Assembly: GCA_030696085.1 (NCBI GenBank)
Contig: JAUYNL010000022.1
Location: forward strand, 1 to 64,000
DNA from: Luteolibacter sp.
Lineage (GTDB): Bacteria; Verrucomicrobiota; Verrucomicrobiia; Verrucomicrobiales; Akkermansiaceae
Direction: 5' to 3'
DNA length: 64,000 nucleotides
How positions within the stretch are numbered: position 1 is the stretch's first letter; every line of letters starts with the position of its first letter. The translations under genes and the position numbers were made by a program. The notes beneath the pieces were generated by a model that saw only the letters and a program-made list of their open reading frames with translations, was not told the DNA's origin and searched no databases. This document shows positions 9,859 through 20,435 of the stretch, one piece after another.

Positions 9859-10272
9859 ATGATCACGAAAATCGACCACTTGGGCATCGCCGTCAAATCC
9901 CTCGACGAAGCCATCCCCTACTACGAAAACGTTCTGGGCCTCACCTGCGAAGGCCGCGAGGAAGTGGAATCCCAAAAAGTCCGCACCGCCTTCTTCGCGG
10001 CCGGAGACGTCCACATCGAACTGCTGGAGCCAACTTCCAACGAAAGCCCGATCGCGAAATTTCTCGAGAAAAACCCCTCGGGCGGCATCCATCACATCGC
10101 CTTCGCCACCACCGACATCAATGGCCAACTCGCGCAAGCCAAGGACAAGGGCGCGAAGTTGATTCACGAGGTCCCCTTTGAAGGTGCCGGTGACAAGCTC
10201 GTCGCATTCCTCCATCCGAAATCCACCTTCGGCGTGCTCACCGAGTTCTGCCAACCCGCCCACGCCCACTGA
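9859..10272 (+). CDS. mce: Methylmalonyl-CoA epimerase
   Basis: VOC-fold: IDHLGIAVKSLDEAIPYYENVLGL...VRTAFFAAGDVHIELLEPT...GGIHHIAFATTDI; next to MCM and decarboxylase genes. Confidence 0.92.
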   Translation: MITKIDHLGIAVKSLDEAIPYYENVLGLTCEGREEVESQKVRTAFFAAGDVHIELLEPTSNESPIAKFLEKNPSGGIHHIAFATTDINGQLAQAKDKGAKLIHEVPFEGAGDKLVAFLHPKSTFGVLTEFCQPAHAH

Positions 10273-10314
10273 AGCGACGGCCCGCCTCCTCACTCACAGC
10301 CATAGAATTCCGCC

Positions 10315-11868
10315 ATGCCCATCGACCCATCACTACTGGAAAGCCTCAAGCTCCGCCGCGAGGAAGCACTCATCGGAGGCGGCATCGACCGCATCGAAAA
10401 ACGCCACGAAAAAGGACTGCTCTCCGCCCGCGAACGCCTGTCCGCCTTCTTCGATGGCGGTCATTTCATCGAGTTCGGCATGCACGCCCACCACTCGTGC
10501 ATCAACTTCGGTCTCGAAAAACGCAAGATGCCCGGTGACGGCGTCGTCTGCGCCACCGGCTATGTCGATGGCCGCCCCGTCGCCGCCTATGCCCAGGACT
10601 TCACCGTCGGCGGCGGTGCCGTCGGGGCCATCCACGCCAAGAAAATCTGTGACCTGCTGGACTTCGCAATCAAGGCCGGCATGCCGGTGGTCGGCATCAA
10701 CGATTCCGGCGGAGCCCGCATTCAGGAAGGCATCGAAGCGCTTTCCGGCTACGGCCAGATCTTCTTCCGCAACGTGCTCGCCTCCGGCGTCATCCCGCAG
10801 ATCTCCATCATCGCCGGCCCCTGCGCCGGTGGTGCCGCCTACTCGCCCGCGCTCACCGACTTCATCATCATGACGCGGAAGAATTCCAACATGTTCATCT
10901 GCGGACCGGACGTCATCAAGGCCGCCACCGGCCAAACCGCCTCACTCGACCAGTTCGCCTCCGCCGATGCGCATGCCCAGATTTCCGGCAACATCCACCT
11001 CATCGCCGAAGATGACCAACATGCGATGGACCTGGCAAAAAAACTCCTCGATTACCTGCCCTCCAACAATCTTGGCGATCCACCGTACAAGATGAACAAC
11101 GACATCCCCTTCACCGAAGATCCCGGGATGAATGAAATCATCCCGGCCGATCCCAAGTCACCACTCGACATGCAGCAAGTCATCTGCCGTCTCGTGGACC
11201 CGGGCACCTGGTTTGAAATCCAGCCGGACTTCGCGCCCAACATGCTCACCGGCTTCGCAAAACTCGAAAACCTCGTCATCGGCATCATCGCCAACCAACC
11301 GACCGTCAAGGCCGGCTGCATCGACATCGATGCATCGGACAAAGCCGCCCGCTTCATCCGGGTTTGTAACATCTACTCGATCCCGATCCTCTCGCTCGTC
11401 GATGTTCCCGGCTTCATGCCCGGCCTCGCCCAGGAACGCGGCGGCATCATCCGCCACGGCGCGAAAATGCTCTTCGCATGGGCCTCCGGCACGGTGCCGA
11501 AAATCACCCTCATCTGCCGCAAGGCCTATGGCGGAGCCTACCTCGCCATGTGCCCGAGCGACCTCGGCGCGGACTTCGTTTTCGCCTGGCCCACCGCGGA
11601 AATCGCCGTCATGGGCGCCCAGGGCGCGATGAAGGTGCTCTACAAGAAGGAACTCGAGGAAGCCGAGGACCCCGCCGCCCTCGAACAGGAACTGCGCAAG
11701 GCCTACTCGGAGAAATTCGCATCTCCCTATCAGGCTGCCTCCAACGGCATGATCACCGACGTCATCGATCCCGCTGTTTCCCGCCGCACCCTGGCTCTCG
11801 CCTTCCGCGGCATCATGGGCAAGAGCGAGTCCCGCCCGCCCAAGAAACACGGCAACATCCCACTCTAA
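10315..11868 (+). CDS. mmdA: Methylmalonyl-CoA decarboxylase / acyl-CoA carboxyltransferase alpha subunit
   Basis: Carboxyltransferase domain: HFIEFG, GDGVVCATGYVDGRPVAAYAQDFTVGGGAVG, DSGGARIQEG, GPCAGGAAYSPALTDF, AWPTAEIAVMGAQGA. Confidence 0.92.
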   Translation: MPIDPSLLESLKLRREEALIGGGIDRIEKRHEKGLLSARERLSAFFDGGHFIEFGMHAHHSCINFGLEKRKMPGDGVVCATGYVDGRPVAAYAQDFTVGGGAVGAIHAKKICDLLDFAIKAGMPVVGINDSGGARIQEGIEALSGYGQIFFRNVLASGVIPQISIIAGPCAGGAAYSPALTDFIIMTRKNSNMFICGPDVIKAATGQTASLDQFASADAHAQISGNIHLIAEDDQHAMDLAKKLLDYLPSNNLGDPPYKMNNDIPFTEDPGMNEIIPADPKSPLDMQQVICRLVDPGTWFEIQPDFAPNMLTGFAKLENLVIGIIANQPTVKAGCIDIDASDKAARFIRVCNIYSIPILSLVDVPGFMPGLAQERGGIIRHGAKMLFAWASGTVPKITLICRKAYGGAYLAMCPSDLGADFVFAWPTAEIAVMGAQGAMKVLYKKELEEAEDPAALEQELRKAYSEKFASPYQAASNGMITDVIDPAVSRRTLALAFRGIMGKSESRPPKKHGNIPL

Positions 11869-11874
11869 CACCCC

Positions 11875-12249
11875 ATGCAACTCACTCCGATTCTAGCAGC
11901 CGCAGCCAAGGCCGACGTTTCCATCGTGGACGCCCTGCCCCACCTCGCGGGCATGCTCATGGTGGTCGGCACCCTGGCAACTCTCTGGGGAGTCTGCGCC
12001 TTCACCGCCAAGATCGTCCAGTTTATCGCCCCGGAACCCAAAGCCGCCGCAGCCCGCATGGCGAAAGCCCCCGGAGCACCACAGCCGCTTGCTCCTGCCG
12101 GCATCACCCCGGAAATCGTCGCCGTCATCGCCGCCGCGGTCGCCACCGCCACCGGCCAGGCCCAACGCATCATCTCCATCAAACCCATGAGCACCAGCTG
12201 GGAAAAGGCTGGCCGCCAATCCGTTCTCACCTCACACCGCATCCGCTAA
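11875..12249 (+). CDS. OadG/MmdD-type small membrane subunit of Na+-translocating decarboxylase
   Basis: Small protein with one N-terminal TM, Ala/Pro linker and C-terminal SWEKAGRQSVLTSHRIR; sits between mmdA and the biotin carrier gene. Confidence 0.8.
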   Translation: MQLTPILAAAAKADVSIVDALPHLAGMLMVVGTLATLWGVCAFTAKIVQFIAPEPKAAAARMAKAPGAPQPLAPAGITPEIVAVIAAAVATATGQAQRIISIKPMSTSWEKAGRQSVLTSHRIR

Positions 12250-12261
12250 CCTAACATCATC

Positions 12262-12651
12262 ATGGACCATCTTCGCATTACCGTTGAAGGCAAAGTTTAC
12301 GACGTCATCGTTGAAAAAATCAACAGCGCCGAATCCGCAAGCCCTGCCGCCCAAGCCCCTGCCGTCCGCACGGCCGCTCCCGCCGCCCGTGCCGCGGCTC
12401 CCACACCGGCACCCGCGCCGAAACCTGTCGCCGCTGGCAGCGGTGATGCCGCAAGCCCCCTTGCCGGCCTCGTCCAGGCCATCGATGCCCAGGTCGGCTC
12501 CGCCGTCACGGAAGGCGATCTGGTCATCACACTCGAAGCGATGAAGATGTACACGCCGATCAACGCCCCGATGAGCGGCACCATCACCGCCATCCACGTC
12601 AAGGTCGGCGACGCCGTCGAGGAAGGTCAGATTCTCTACACGATCGGATAA
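12262..12651 (+). CDS. mmdC: Biotin carboxyl carrier subunit of decarboxylase
   Basis: Pro/Ala-rich linker then biotinyl domain with EAMKMYTPINAPMSGTI. Confidence 0.92.
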   Translation: MDHLRITVEGKVYDVIVEKINSAESASPAAQAPAVRTAAPAARAAAPTPAPAPKPVAAGSGDAASPLAGLVQAIDAQVGSAVTEGDLVITLEAMKMYTPINAPMSGTITAIHVKVGDAVEEGQILYTIG

Positions 12652-12672
12652 AGGAATTTCCCCAGCGAAACC

Positions 12673-13818
12673 ATGAACAAACTTTACGAACTCTGGATGA
12701 CAACCGGCTTCCCCTATCTGCAATGGCAGATGGTGGTGATGTGGGTCGTCGTCGCGGTGCTGCTCTATCTGGCGATCGTCAAGGGCTTCGAACCGCTCCT
12801 TCTGGTCCCTATTTCGCTGGGTGCGCTCATTTCGAATCTTCCGATCCATGATTACATCATGCAGCATCCCGTCGGGGATGAACCCGGCGGACTGTTCTAT
12901 TATCTCAACCAGGGCATCAAGCTCCAGATCTATCCACCGCTGATCTTCCTCGGGGTCGGCGCGCTGGTGGACTTCGGGCCGTTGATCGCCAACCCGCGGA
13001 CTCTCCTGTTAGGCGGTGCCGCCCAGTTCGGCATTTTCGCCACCTTCCTCGTGGCTCCCATGCTGGGTTTCAATCTTGCCGAATCCGCCGCCATCGGCGT
13101 GATCGGCGGCGCGGATGGTCCCACCTCGATCTTCACCGCATCGAAACTCGCACCGGACCTGCTGGGGCCGATCGCCGTGGCCGCCTACAGCTACATGGCC
13201 TTGGTTCCACTGATCCAGCCGCCGATCATGAAACTCTTCACCACCCAGGCGGAGCGCAGAATCAAGATGAAAACCCTGCGCAAAGTGAGCCAACTGGAGA
13301 AACTCATTTTCGCAGCCGTGGTGATGGCGTTCTGCTGCATCATTGTGCGCGATGCGGCCCCCTTGCTCTCCATGCTCTTCGTCGGCAATCTGCTGCGCGA
13401 GTGCAAGGTCACCGAACGCCTGGTCAAAGCCGCGCAAAATGAAATCATCAACATCGTCACCATTTTCCTCGGAATTTGCGTCGGCCTGAAAATGGGCATG
13501 GGTGACGGGAACAAACACCTGTTCCTCAACCCCCAAACCCTCGGCATTCTGCTTCTCGGTGTCATCGCCTTCGGTGTCGCCACCGCCAGCGGAGTCCTCA
13601 TGGCCAAGGTCATGAACATCTTCAGCAAGAACAAAATCAACCCGCTCATCGGTTCCGCCGGCGTCTCCGCAGTGCCGATGGCCGCCCGTGTCTCCCAGGA
13701 CGTCGGCCAGAAATACGATCCCTCGAACTATCTGCTCATGCACGCCATGGGCCCCAACGTCGCCGGTGTCATCGGCAGCGCCCTCGCCGCCGGATACTTC
13801 ATCTCGATGCTCAAATAA
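12673..13818 (+). CDS. mmdB: Na+-translocating decarboxylase beta subunit (OadB/MmdB)
   Basis: Polytopic membrane protein with [14 protein letters not shown] and [16 protein letters not shown] motifs. Confidence 0.93.
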   Translation: MNKLYELWMTTGFPYLQWQMVVMWVVVAVLLYLAIVKGFEPLLLVPISLGALISNLPIHDYIMQHPVGDEPGGLFYYLNQGIKLQIYPPLIFLGVGALVDFGPLIANPRTLLLGGAAQFGIFATFLVAPMLGFNLAESAAIGVIGGADGPTSIFTASKLAPDLLGPIAVAAYSYMALVPLIQPPIMKLFTTQAERRIKMKTLRKVSQLEKLIFAAVVMAFCCIIVRDAAPLLSMLFVGNLLRECKVTERLVKAAQNEIINIVTIFLGICVGLKMGMGDGNKHLFLNPQTLGILLLGVIAFGVATASGVLMAKVMNIFSKNKINPLIGSAGVSAVPMAARVSQDVGQKYDPSNYLLMHAMGPNVAGVIGSALAAGYFISMLK

Positions 13819-13850
13819 TCCGTATTCCGCCGGCTCCGATTCTCTCCATC

Positions 13851-15338
13851 ATGAACCATCCATTCCCGATCCTCACCCCGGAAGAGGCCGCCGCCCTCGT
13901 CAAACACGATGAAATCATCGGCTTCAGCGGATTCACCCCCGCCGGTGCCGCCAAGGTCATCCCAACCGCCATCGCCCAAAGGGCCATCGCCGAGCACGAG
14001 GCTGGTCGCGATTTCAAGGTCGGAGTCATCACCGGCGCGTCCACCGGCCCGTCCCTCGATGGCGCGCTCGCCAAGGCGGACGCCATCAAGTTCCGCACGC
14101 CCTATCAGTCCGACAAGGACCTCCGCGCCAGCATCAACGCCGGGAAGACGCATTTCTTCGACATGCATCTTTCCCTGCTCCCCCAGTACGTCCGCTACGG
14201 ATTCCTGGGTGAGGTCGATTGGGCCATCGTCGAGGCAGCCGATGTCTCGGTGGATGGAAAAGTCCTTCTCACCACCAGCGTCGGAGCGGCCCCCACATTC
14301 CTCACCAAGGCAAAACGCATTCTCATCGAGATCAACAAGCGCCACCCCAAGGAGTTGCTGGGCTTCCACGACATCTATGAGCCCGCCTCGCCGCCTCACC
14401 GCCGGCCCATCCCCATCTGTGCCGCGGATGACCGCATCGGCACCCAGCGTGTATGGGTGGACCCAAAAAAGATCGCCGGTATCGTGTATTCGGACCGCAA
14501 GGACGAGGTGAAGGACTTTTCTCCCGTCACCGATGTCACCACCCGGATTGGACTCAACGTCGCCGAATTCCTCGCTGCGGAAATCCGCAACGGCCATATC
14601 CCCAAAGCCTTCCTGCCCATCCAGTCCGGCGTCGGCAACGTCGCCAATGCCGTGCTCGGTGCCATGGGCGATCACCCGGAAATCCCACGTTTCCAGATGT
14701 ATTCGGAAGTGATCCAGGACTCGGTGATCGAACTCATCAAACAGGAGCGCTGCTCGTTTGTCAGCGGCGTTTCCCTCACCGTCACCGATCCAGTGCTGCA
14801 AAGCATGTATGACAATCTGGACGCATACCGCGGCCGCCTGTTGCTCCGCCCTCAGGAAATCGCCAACAACCCGGAAATCGTCCGCCGCATCGGCATCATC
14901 TCCGTCAATACCGCGCTCGAAGCGGATATCTTCGGAAACATCAACTCCACCCATGTGCTCGGCCAGAAGATGATGAACGGCATCGGCGGCTCCGGGGACT
15001 TCACCCGCAACGCCTACATCTCGATCTTCACCTGCCCCTCCACCGCCAAGGACGGCAACATCTCGGCCATCGTGCCCATGTGCTCCCACACCGACCACAG
15101 CGAACACTCGGTGCAGGTGCTCGTCACCGAACACGGCATCGCCGACTTCCGCGGCAAGGACCCGCGCGAACGCGCCGAACTTGTCATCACCAACTGTGTC
15201 GATCCCTCATACCGCGATCTCCTCTGGAATTACTTCAAACTCACGGAAAAAGGCCACACACCACAGTCCTTCCGCTCCGCCTTCGCCTTCCACGAGACCT
15301 TCCTCGAATCCGGAGACATGCGCAACACCAAGTTCTGA
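13851..15338 (+). CDS. Acetyl-CoA hydrolase/transferase family (succinate/propionyl-CoA CoA-transferase)
   Basis: GFSGFTPAGAAKVIPTAIA..., NLQSGVGN-like PIQSGVGNVANAVL, GIGGSGDFTRNAY; adjacent to methylmalonyl-CoA genes. Confidence 0.9.
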   Translation: MNHPFPILTPEEAAALVKHDEIIGFSGFTPAGAAKVIPTAIAQRAIAEHEAGRDFKVGVITGASTGPSLDGALAKADAIKFRTPYQSDKDLRASINAGKTHFFDMHLSLLPQYVRYGFLGEVDWAIVEAADVSVDGKVLLTTSVGAAPTFLTKAKRILIEINKRHPKELLGFHDIYEPASPPHRRPIPICAADDRIGTQRVWVDPKKIAGIVYSDRKDEVKDFSPVTDVTTRIGLNVAEFLAAEIRNGHIPKAFLPIQSGVGNVANAVLGAMGDHPEIPRFQMYSEVIQDSVIELIKQERCSFVSGVSLTVTDPVLQSMYDNLDAYRGRLLLRPQEIANNPEIVRRIGIISVNTALEADIFGNINSTHVLGQKMMNGIGGSGDFTRNAYISIFTCPSTAKDGNISAIVPMCSHTDHSEHSVQVLVTEHGIADFRGKDPRERAELVITNCVDPSYRDLLWNYFKLTEKGHTPQSFRSAFAFHETFLESGDMRNTKF

Positions 15339-15380
15339 TCGTCAATTTCAAATCTGGAATTACAAATTTCAAATCCCACC

Positions 15381-17426
15381 ATGGAACAACTCCTCACCGA
15401 ATTCCCGGAGCACACCTACGACCAATGGCATGCCGCCGCAGAAGCGCTGCTCAAAGGCGCTCCGTTTGAGAAACGCCTCGTCAGCAAAACCTACGAGGAA
15501 ATCACCATCCAGCCGATCTATCGCCGTGAAGACATCGCCGGTCTGGAGCACCGCAAGCACTTCCCAGGCTCCGGTTCCCTCGTTCGCGGCAGCCACGCCG
15601 CAGGATTTCTAACGTCCGGCTGGGAGGTCTCCCAGGAACTCAGGGCATCATCCGCCGAATCCCTCAACGCCCTGATCCACGAGGGCCTCAACGGCGGCCA
15701 GACCGAACTCAACATTCCCGTCGGCTGCGGTTCGGATGAATGCTGCAAGGGCGGCGTGAAAATCACCACCGCCAACGAATTCTCAACCGCCCTCTCCCAG
15801 GTCGCGCTCGCATCGATCTCGACCTGGCTGCAGGCAGGCCCCGCCAGCGTTCCGGTCGCCGCCCTGTTCATCGCCGCGGCCGAACAAGCAGGCGTCTCCG
15901 CAGAGAAGCTCCGCGGTGGCATCGATAACGATCCGCTCGCCGAACTCGTCGCAAAGGGCGCGCTCCGCCAGTCGCTCTCCCTGCGCTTCGACCACATGGC
16001 CGCCCTCACCGACTATGCCGCGAACAACGCCACGCAACTCCGCACCATCTCGATCCAGGGCGACGTCTATCACAACGCCGGTGCCACCGCCACCCAAGAG
16101 CTGGCTTATATCATCTCCACCCTCGTCTGTTACCTCGAGGAAATGAAATCCCGCGGCCTCGCCCCGGAAACCGTCCTGCCCCACATCCGTATCCGCCTCG
16201 CGATCGGTTCGGATTATTTCATGGAGATTTCCAAGATCCGCGCCGCCCGCCTGCTCTGGAGCAAGGTCGCCTCCGCTTATGGGGTGGTAAACGCGCCCGT
16301 CCACATCCACGCCAGCACCTCGAAGTGGAACAAAACCATCTACGACGCCCACACCAACATGCTGCGCGTCACCGCCGAAGCCTTCGCCGCCGTCGTCGGC
16401 GGAGTCGATAGCCTCCACATCGGCCCCTACGATGAAATCGCGGGCCATACCGATGAATTCTCGCGCCGCATTGCCCGCAACATCCACACCATCCTCCGCG
16501 AGGAATGCGGCCTCGACCATGTGATCGATCCCGCCGGCGGCTCCACTTACATCGAGTGGCTCTCCGATCAACTCGCCGCGAAAAGCTGGGGCATCTTCCA
16601 GGACATCGAGAAACAAGGCGGCATGATCCCAGCCCTCGAAAGCGGCACCGTCCAACAGGCCGTGCAAGCCGTCTGCAAGGCGAAGTTCAAAAACATCCGC
16701 ATCCGCAAGGACAAGGTCGTCGGTTCGAACATGTATCCCGATCTCAAGGGCAAAAAACTCGCGATCCACGCCCCGGAATGCAAGGCGTCTGAAACAGCCG
16801 CCGCCGCCATCCCTACCGCCAAACCCGCCGCAGTGACGCTTTCCGCCACCGCCGCCATGGTGATCGAAGCGATCGCCGCCGCGAAAGCCGGCGCATCGAA
16901 GTTCTCGCTGGCCATCGCCACCGGCCTGACCAGCCCCGATGGAGCGCCCACCGTCACCGCGCTGCCGCCGCGCCGAGCCGCCGAGGAATACGAAGCCCTG
17001 CGTGATGCCTCGGCCGCCTTCAGCGCCAAAACCGGTGCCGCGCCATCCATCCTGCAACTCAACATCGGCCCATCCGGCCGCTACCGCCTCCGCGCCGACT
17101 GGACCGCATCATTCTTCGAAGCCGCCGGGTTCGTCATTGATGGCACACGCGATTTCCCAACCATCGAGGATGCCGTCAAAGCCCTCGCCGCCAGCAAGGC
17201 GGAAATCGCCGTCATCACTTCAGATGACGCCACATACCTCACCACCGTCGCGCCCCTCGCCGCCGCCGCCAAAGCCGCGAAACCAGGCATCTCCCTGTTA
17301 GTCGCCGGTGCCCCCGGCGACAACGAAGCCGCCTGGCGCGCCGCCGGAGTCGATGACTTCGTCAACGTCCGCAGCAACAACTACGAACTCAACGAGCAAC
17401 TCCTCAAAAAAGCCGGCGTCCTCTGA
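15381..17426 (+). CDS. mutA: Methylmalonyl-CoA mutase small (beta) subunit
   Basis: MCM fold (KPLY-like IQPIYRREDIAGLEHRKHFPG; IHASTSKWNKTIYDAHTNMLRVTAEAFAAVVGG) without the cobalamin DxHxxG motif. Confidence 0.92.
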   Translation: MEQLLTEFPEHTYDQWHAAAEALLKGAPFEKRLVSKTYEEITIQPIYRREDIAGLEHRKHFPGSGSLVRGSHAAGFLTSGWEVSQELRASSAESLNALIHEGLNGGQTELNIPVGCGSDECCKGGVKITTANEFSTALSQVALASISTWLQAGPASVPVAALFIAAAEQAGVSAEKLRGGIDNDPLAELVAKGALRQSLSLRFDHMAALTDYAANNATQLRTISIQGDVYHNAGATATQELAYIISTLVCYLEEMKSRGLAPETVLPHIRIRLAIGSDYFMEISKIRAARLLWSKVASAYGVVNAPVHIHASTSKWNKTIYDAHTNMLRVTAEAFAAVVGGVDSLHIGPYDEIAGHTDEFSRRIARNIHTILREECGLDHVIDPAGGSTYIEWLSDQLAAKSWGIFQDIEKQGGMIPALESGTVQQAVQAVCKAKFKNIRIRKDKVVGSNMYPDLKGKKLAIHAPECKASETAAAAIPTAKPAAVTLSATAAMVIEAIAAAKAGASKFSLAIATGLTSPDGAPTVTALPPRRAAEEYEALRDASAAFSAKTGAAPSILQLNIGPSGRYRLRADWTASFFEAAGFVIDGTRDFPTIEDAVKALAASKAEIAVITSDDATYLTTVAPLAAAAKAAKPGISLLVAGAPGDNEAAWRAAGVDDFVNVRSNNYELNEQLLKKAGVL

Positions 17427-17471
17427 CTCCTCCCGGTTTTTCAGCATCCCAGCATTTCAGCTTCTACCACC

Positions 17472-19649
17472 ATGTCCCGCCCAGCATTCGCAGACATCCC
17501 CTACACCACAGCCCCATCAAAAACGGGATATGACCAATGGCGCGCCGCTCTCGAAAAAGAGCATGGCAAGCCCATCGGTTCCATCGTGTGGGACACCATG
17601 GAAAAAATCCCCGTCAAGCCGCTTTACACGGAAAACGACATCGAGGGCATGGAGCACCTGAAATACCAGGCCGGCATCGCCCCGTTCCTGCGCGGCCCCT
17701 ACGCCACGATGTATTGTTTCCAGCCATGGACCATCCGGCAATACGCCGGATTCTCCACCGCCGAGGAGTCCAATGCCTTCTATCGCCGGAATCTGGCAGC
17801 CGGACAGAAAGGACTCTCCGTCGCCTTCGACCTCGCCACCCACCGCGGCTATGACTCGGACCACGAACGCGTCGTCGGCGATGTCGGGAAGGCCGGTGTC
17901 GCCATCGATTCGATCCTCGATATGAAGATCCTCTTCGACAGCATCCCGCTCGACAAGGTCTCGGTCTCCATGACCATGAACGGCGCGGTGCTTCCCATCC
18001 TCGCCTTCTACATCGTCACCGCCCTCGAACAAGGCGCGACGCTCGATCAACTCGCCGGCACGATCCAGAATGACATCCTCAAGGAATACATGGTGCGGAA
18101 CACTTATATCTACCCGCCCGAGCCCTCGATGAAGATCATCGCCGACATCTTCGAGTTCACCTCGCAGAAGATGCCGAAGTTCAACTCGATTTCCATCTCC
18201 GGCTATCACATGCAGGAAGCCGGCGCCACCGCCGACCTCGAAATGGCCTACACCCTCGCCGACGGCTGGGAATACCTACGCACCGGCATCGCCGCTGGCA
18301 TCGATATCGATGCCTTCGCGCCGCGCCTCTCCTTCTTCTGGGCGCAGGGAAAAAACCACTTCATGGAAGTCGCGAAAATGCGCGCCGCCCGCGTGCTTTG
18401 GGCGAAGATCGTCAAGACCTTCAACCCGAAAAACCCGAAGTCGCTCGCACTCCGCACCCACTCGCAGACCTCCGGCTGGTCGCTAACGGAACAGGACCCC
18501 TACAACAACATCGCCCGCACCTGCATCGAGGCCATGGCCGCCACGCTCGGCCACACCCAGTCGCTGCACACCAACGCGCTCGATGAAGCCATCGCCCTGC
18601 CCACCGATTTCTCAGCCCGCATCGCCCGCAACACGCAGATCTTCCTCCAGGACGAAACCTCCATCTGCCGCGTCATCGATCCCTGGGGCGGCTCGTATTA
18701 TCTGGAATCCCTCACCCACGAACTCATCCACCGCGCCTGGGCACACATCATGGAAGCCGCGGAATATGGCGGCATGTCCAAGGCCGTCGAAGCCGGCATC
18801 CCCAAGATGCGCATCGAGGAAGCCTCGGCCCGCCGCCAGGCCCGCATCGACTCCGGCGAGGAAACCATCGTCGGCGTGAACAAATTCCGCCTCGCCCACG
18901 AAGATCCGATCGACATTCTCGACGTGGACAACACTGCGGTTAGAATTTCCCAAATCGAGCGACTCAAGAAACTCCGCGCCGGGCGCGACGAGACGAAATG
19001 CCAGGCCACCCTCGCCGCGCTCACGGCCTGTGCCGGCGGCGGCGAAGGCAACCTGCTCGCCCTCGCCATCGAATGTGCCCGGGCCCGCGCTTCACTCGGT
19101 GAAATCTCCGACGCCATGGAAGTCCACTTCGGCCGTTACAAAGCGGTCATCCGTTCCATCTCCGGCGTCTATGGCAAGGAATTCAACCATCAGGGCGACA
19201 TGAAAGACATCCCCGATCTCATCGCACAATTCGAAGCCGCCGAAGGCCGCCGCCCGCGCATCATGGTCGCAAAGATGGGACAGGACGGCCACGACCGCGG
19301 TGCCAAAGTCGTTTCCACCGCCTACGCCGACATGGGCTTCGATGTCGATATCGGCCCGCTGTTCCAAACCCCCGAGGAAACCGCCAAACAAGCCGTCGAA
19401 AACGACGTGCATGTCGTCGCCATGAGTTCCCTCGCCGCCGGCCACAAAACCCTGCTGCCCACGCTCATCGCCGAACTCAAGAAACTCGGACGCGAAGACA
19501 TCATGGTCGTCTGCGGCGGCGTCATTCCCGCGCAGGACTACGACTATCTCTATCAAAACGGAGCCGCCGCCATCTTCGGCCCCGGCACCGTCATTCCGGA
19601 CTCGGCGAGGAAGATCCTGAAGTTGTTGCTGGAGCAGGTCGAAGATTGA
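17472..19649 (+). CDS. mutB: Methylmalonyl-CoA mutase large (alpha) subunit
   Basis: [10 protein letters not shown]...[51 protein letters not shown]-terminal B12 motif [13 protein letters not shown]. Confidence 0.97.
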   Translation: MSRPAFADIPYTTAPSKTGYDQWRAALEKEHGKPIGSIVWDTMEKIPVKPLYTENDIEGMEHLKYQAGIAPFLRGPYATMYCFQPWTIRQYAGFSTAEESNAFYRRNLAAGQKGLSVAFDLATHRGYDSDHERVVGDVGKAGVAIDSILDMKILFDSIPLDKVSVSMTMNGAVLPILAFYIVTALEQGATLDQLAGTIQNDILKEYMVRNTYIYPPEPSMKIIADIFEFTSQKMPKFNSISISGYHMQEAGATADLEMAYTLADGWEYLRTGIAAGIDIDAFAPRLSFFWAQGKNHFMEVAKMRAARVLWAKIVKTFNPKNPKSLALRTHSQTSGWSLTEQDPYNNIARTCIEAMAATLGHTQSLHTNALDEAIALPTDFSARIARNTQIFLQDETSICRVIDPWGGSYYLESLTHELIHRAWAHIMEAAEYGGMSKAVEAGIPKMRIEEASARRQARIDSGEETIVGVNKFRLAHEDPIDILDVDNTAVRISQIERLKKLRAGRDETKCQATLAALTACAGGGEGNLLALAIECARARASLGEISDAMEVHFGRYKAVIRSISGVYGKEFNHQGDMKDIPDLIAQFEAAEGRRPRIMVAKMGQDGHDRGAKVVSTAYADMGFDVDIGPLFQTPEETAKQAVENDVHVVAMSSLAAGHKTLLPTLIAELKKLGREDIMVVCGGVIPAQDYDYLYQNGAAAIFGPGTVIPDSARKILKLLLEQVED

Positions 19650-19776
19650 ACCTACAGGATGCCATGCGCCGTGGTGCTGATCGGATGGAGACGACCCACC
19701 GCCCGGGCATTCTGTAAATCCGGTGATCTCCGAAACTTAATAAGAGCAGTGATTCCTGAAATGCGCCCCGCGCGAA

Positions 19777-20118
19777 TCAGGGTTTCGGGGGTTCCGGCTT
19801 TTTGGCGAATGCCATGCACCAGCCATTGCTGGCTACCAGTTTGTTCTGGAAGGCGCTGCAGGGGACGAATTCTCCGGCTGGGGATCCCGGAGTGACCAGG
19901 GCGCAAACGGAGCATTTTTGTTCGGCAGTGTGCTGCGGGTATTTGACGGCATCCACCTTGGTGGTGTCCATCTTGTAGCCTAGGGCCATCGCGACCGGGT
20001 CGGTCTCCTCAAGCTTGACGGGCGGCGGCGCATCCTGGGCGAGGAGGCGTCCGCCCAAGGCCACCGGTGCGCTGGCGGAGACGGCGAGTTTGAAGAGGAA
20101 ATTTCGGCGGGAATTCAT
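19777..20118 (-). CDS. High-potential iron-sulfur protein (HiPIP), Tat-exported
   Basis: MNSRRNFLFKLAVSASAPVALGGRLLAQ (RR signal) then QKCSVCALVTPGSPAGEFVPCSAFQNKLVASNGWC (four-Cys HiPIP pattern). Confidence 0.85.
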   Translation of the reverse strand: MNSRRNFLFKLAVSASAPVALGGRLLAQDAPPPVKLEETDPVAMALGYKMDTTKVDAVKYPQHTAEQKCSVCALVTPGSPAGEFVPCSAFQNKLVASNGWCMAFAKKPEPPKP

Positions 20119-20435
20119 GATGTGGTGTGGATTGAGGTGGGATGGGCGAGGGATGATGGGATCAAAAATCATGCTCGCGCGAGATATTTGTGGCAGATAT
20201 TTCGAGAATTTCACGTCTTGAATTGAGATTTTCATCATGTGCTGACGATGACTGAATTTTCATCAAATCGGGTCCGGCTTCCGCATTTTTCAGGCAATTG
20301 ATCGCCGCTCCCCTACGGTGGGCACTTTTTGCACCTCCAGCCCATCCATCAAATCAATGCCGGTTCCGCCCTTGGTGCGGCCATCCGGGGGATTATGCGC
20401 TTGCAGGGTAGAGGGACTGTCGGAACGCTGCACCG

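Noticed and set aside
13728-15134. 468-aa antisense ORF opposite the CoA transferase
   Set aside because: Shadow ORF; transferase motifs are on the + strand.
15340-15378. Duplicated ATTTCAAATC/T in the gap before mutA
   Set aside because: Short AT-rich near-repeat, no clear function; could be chance.
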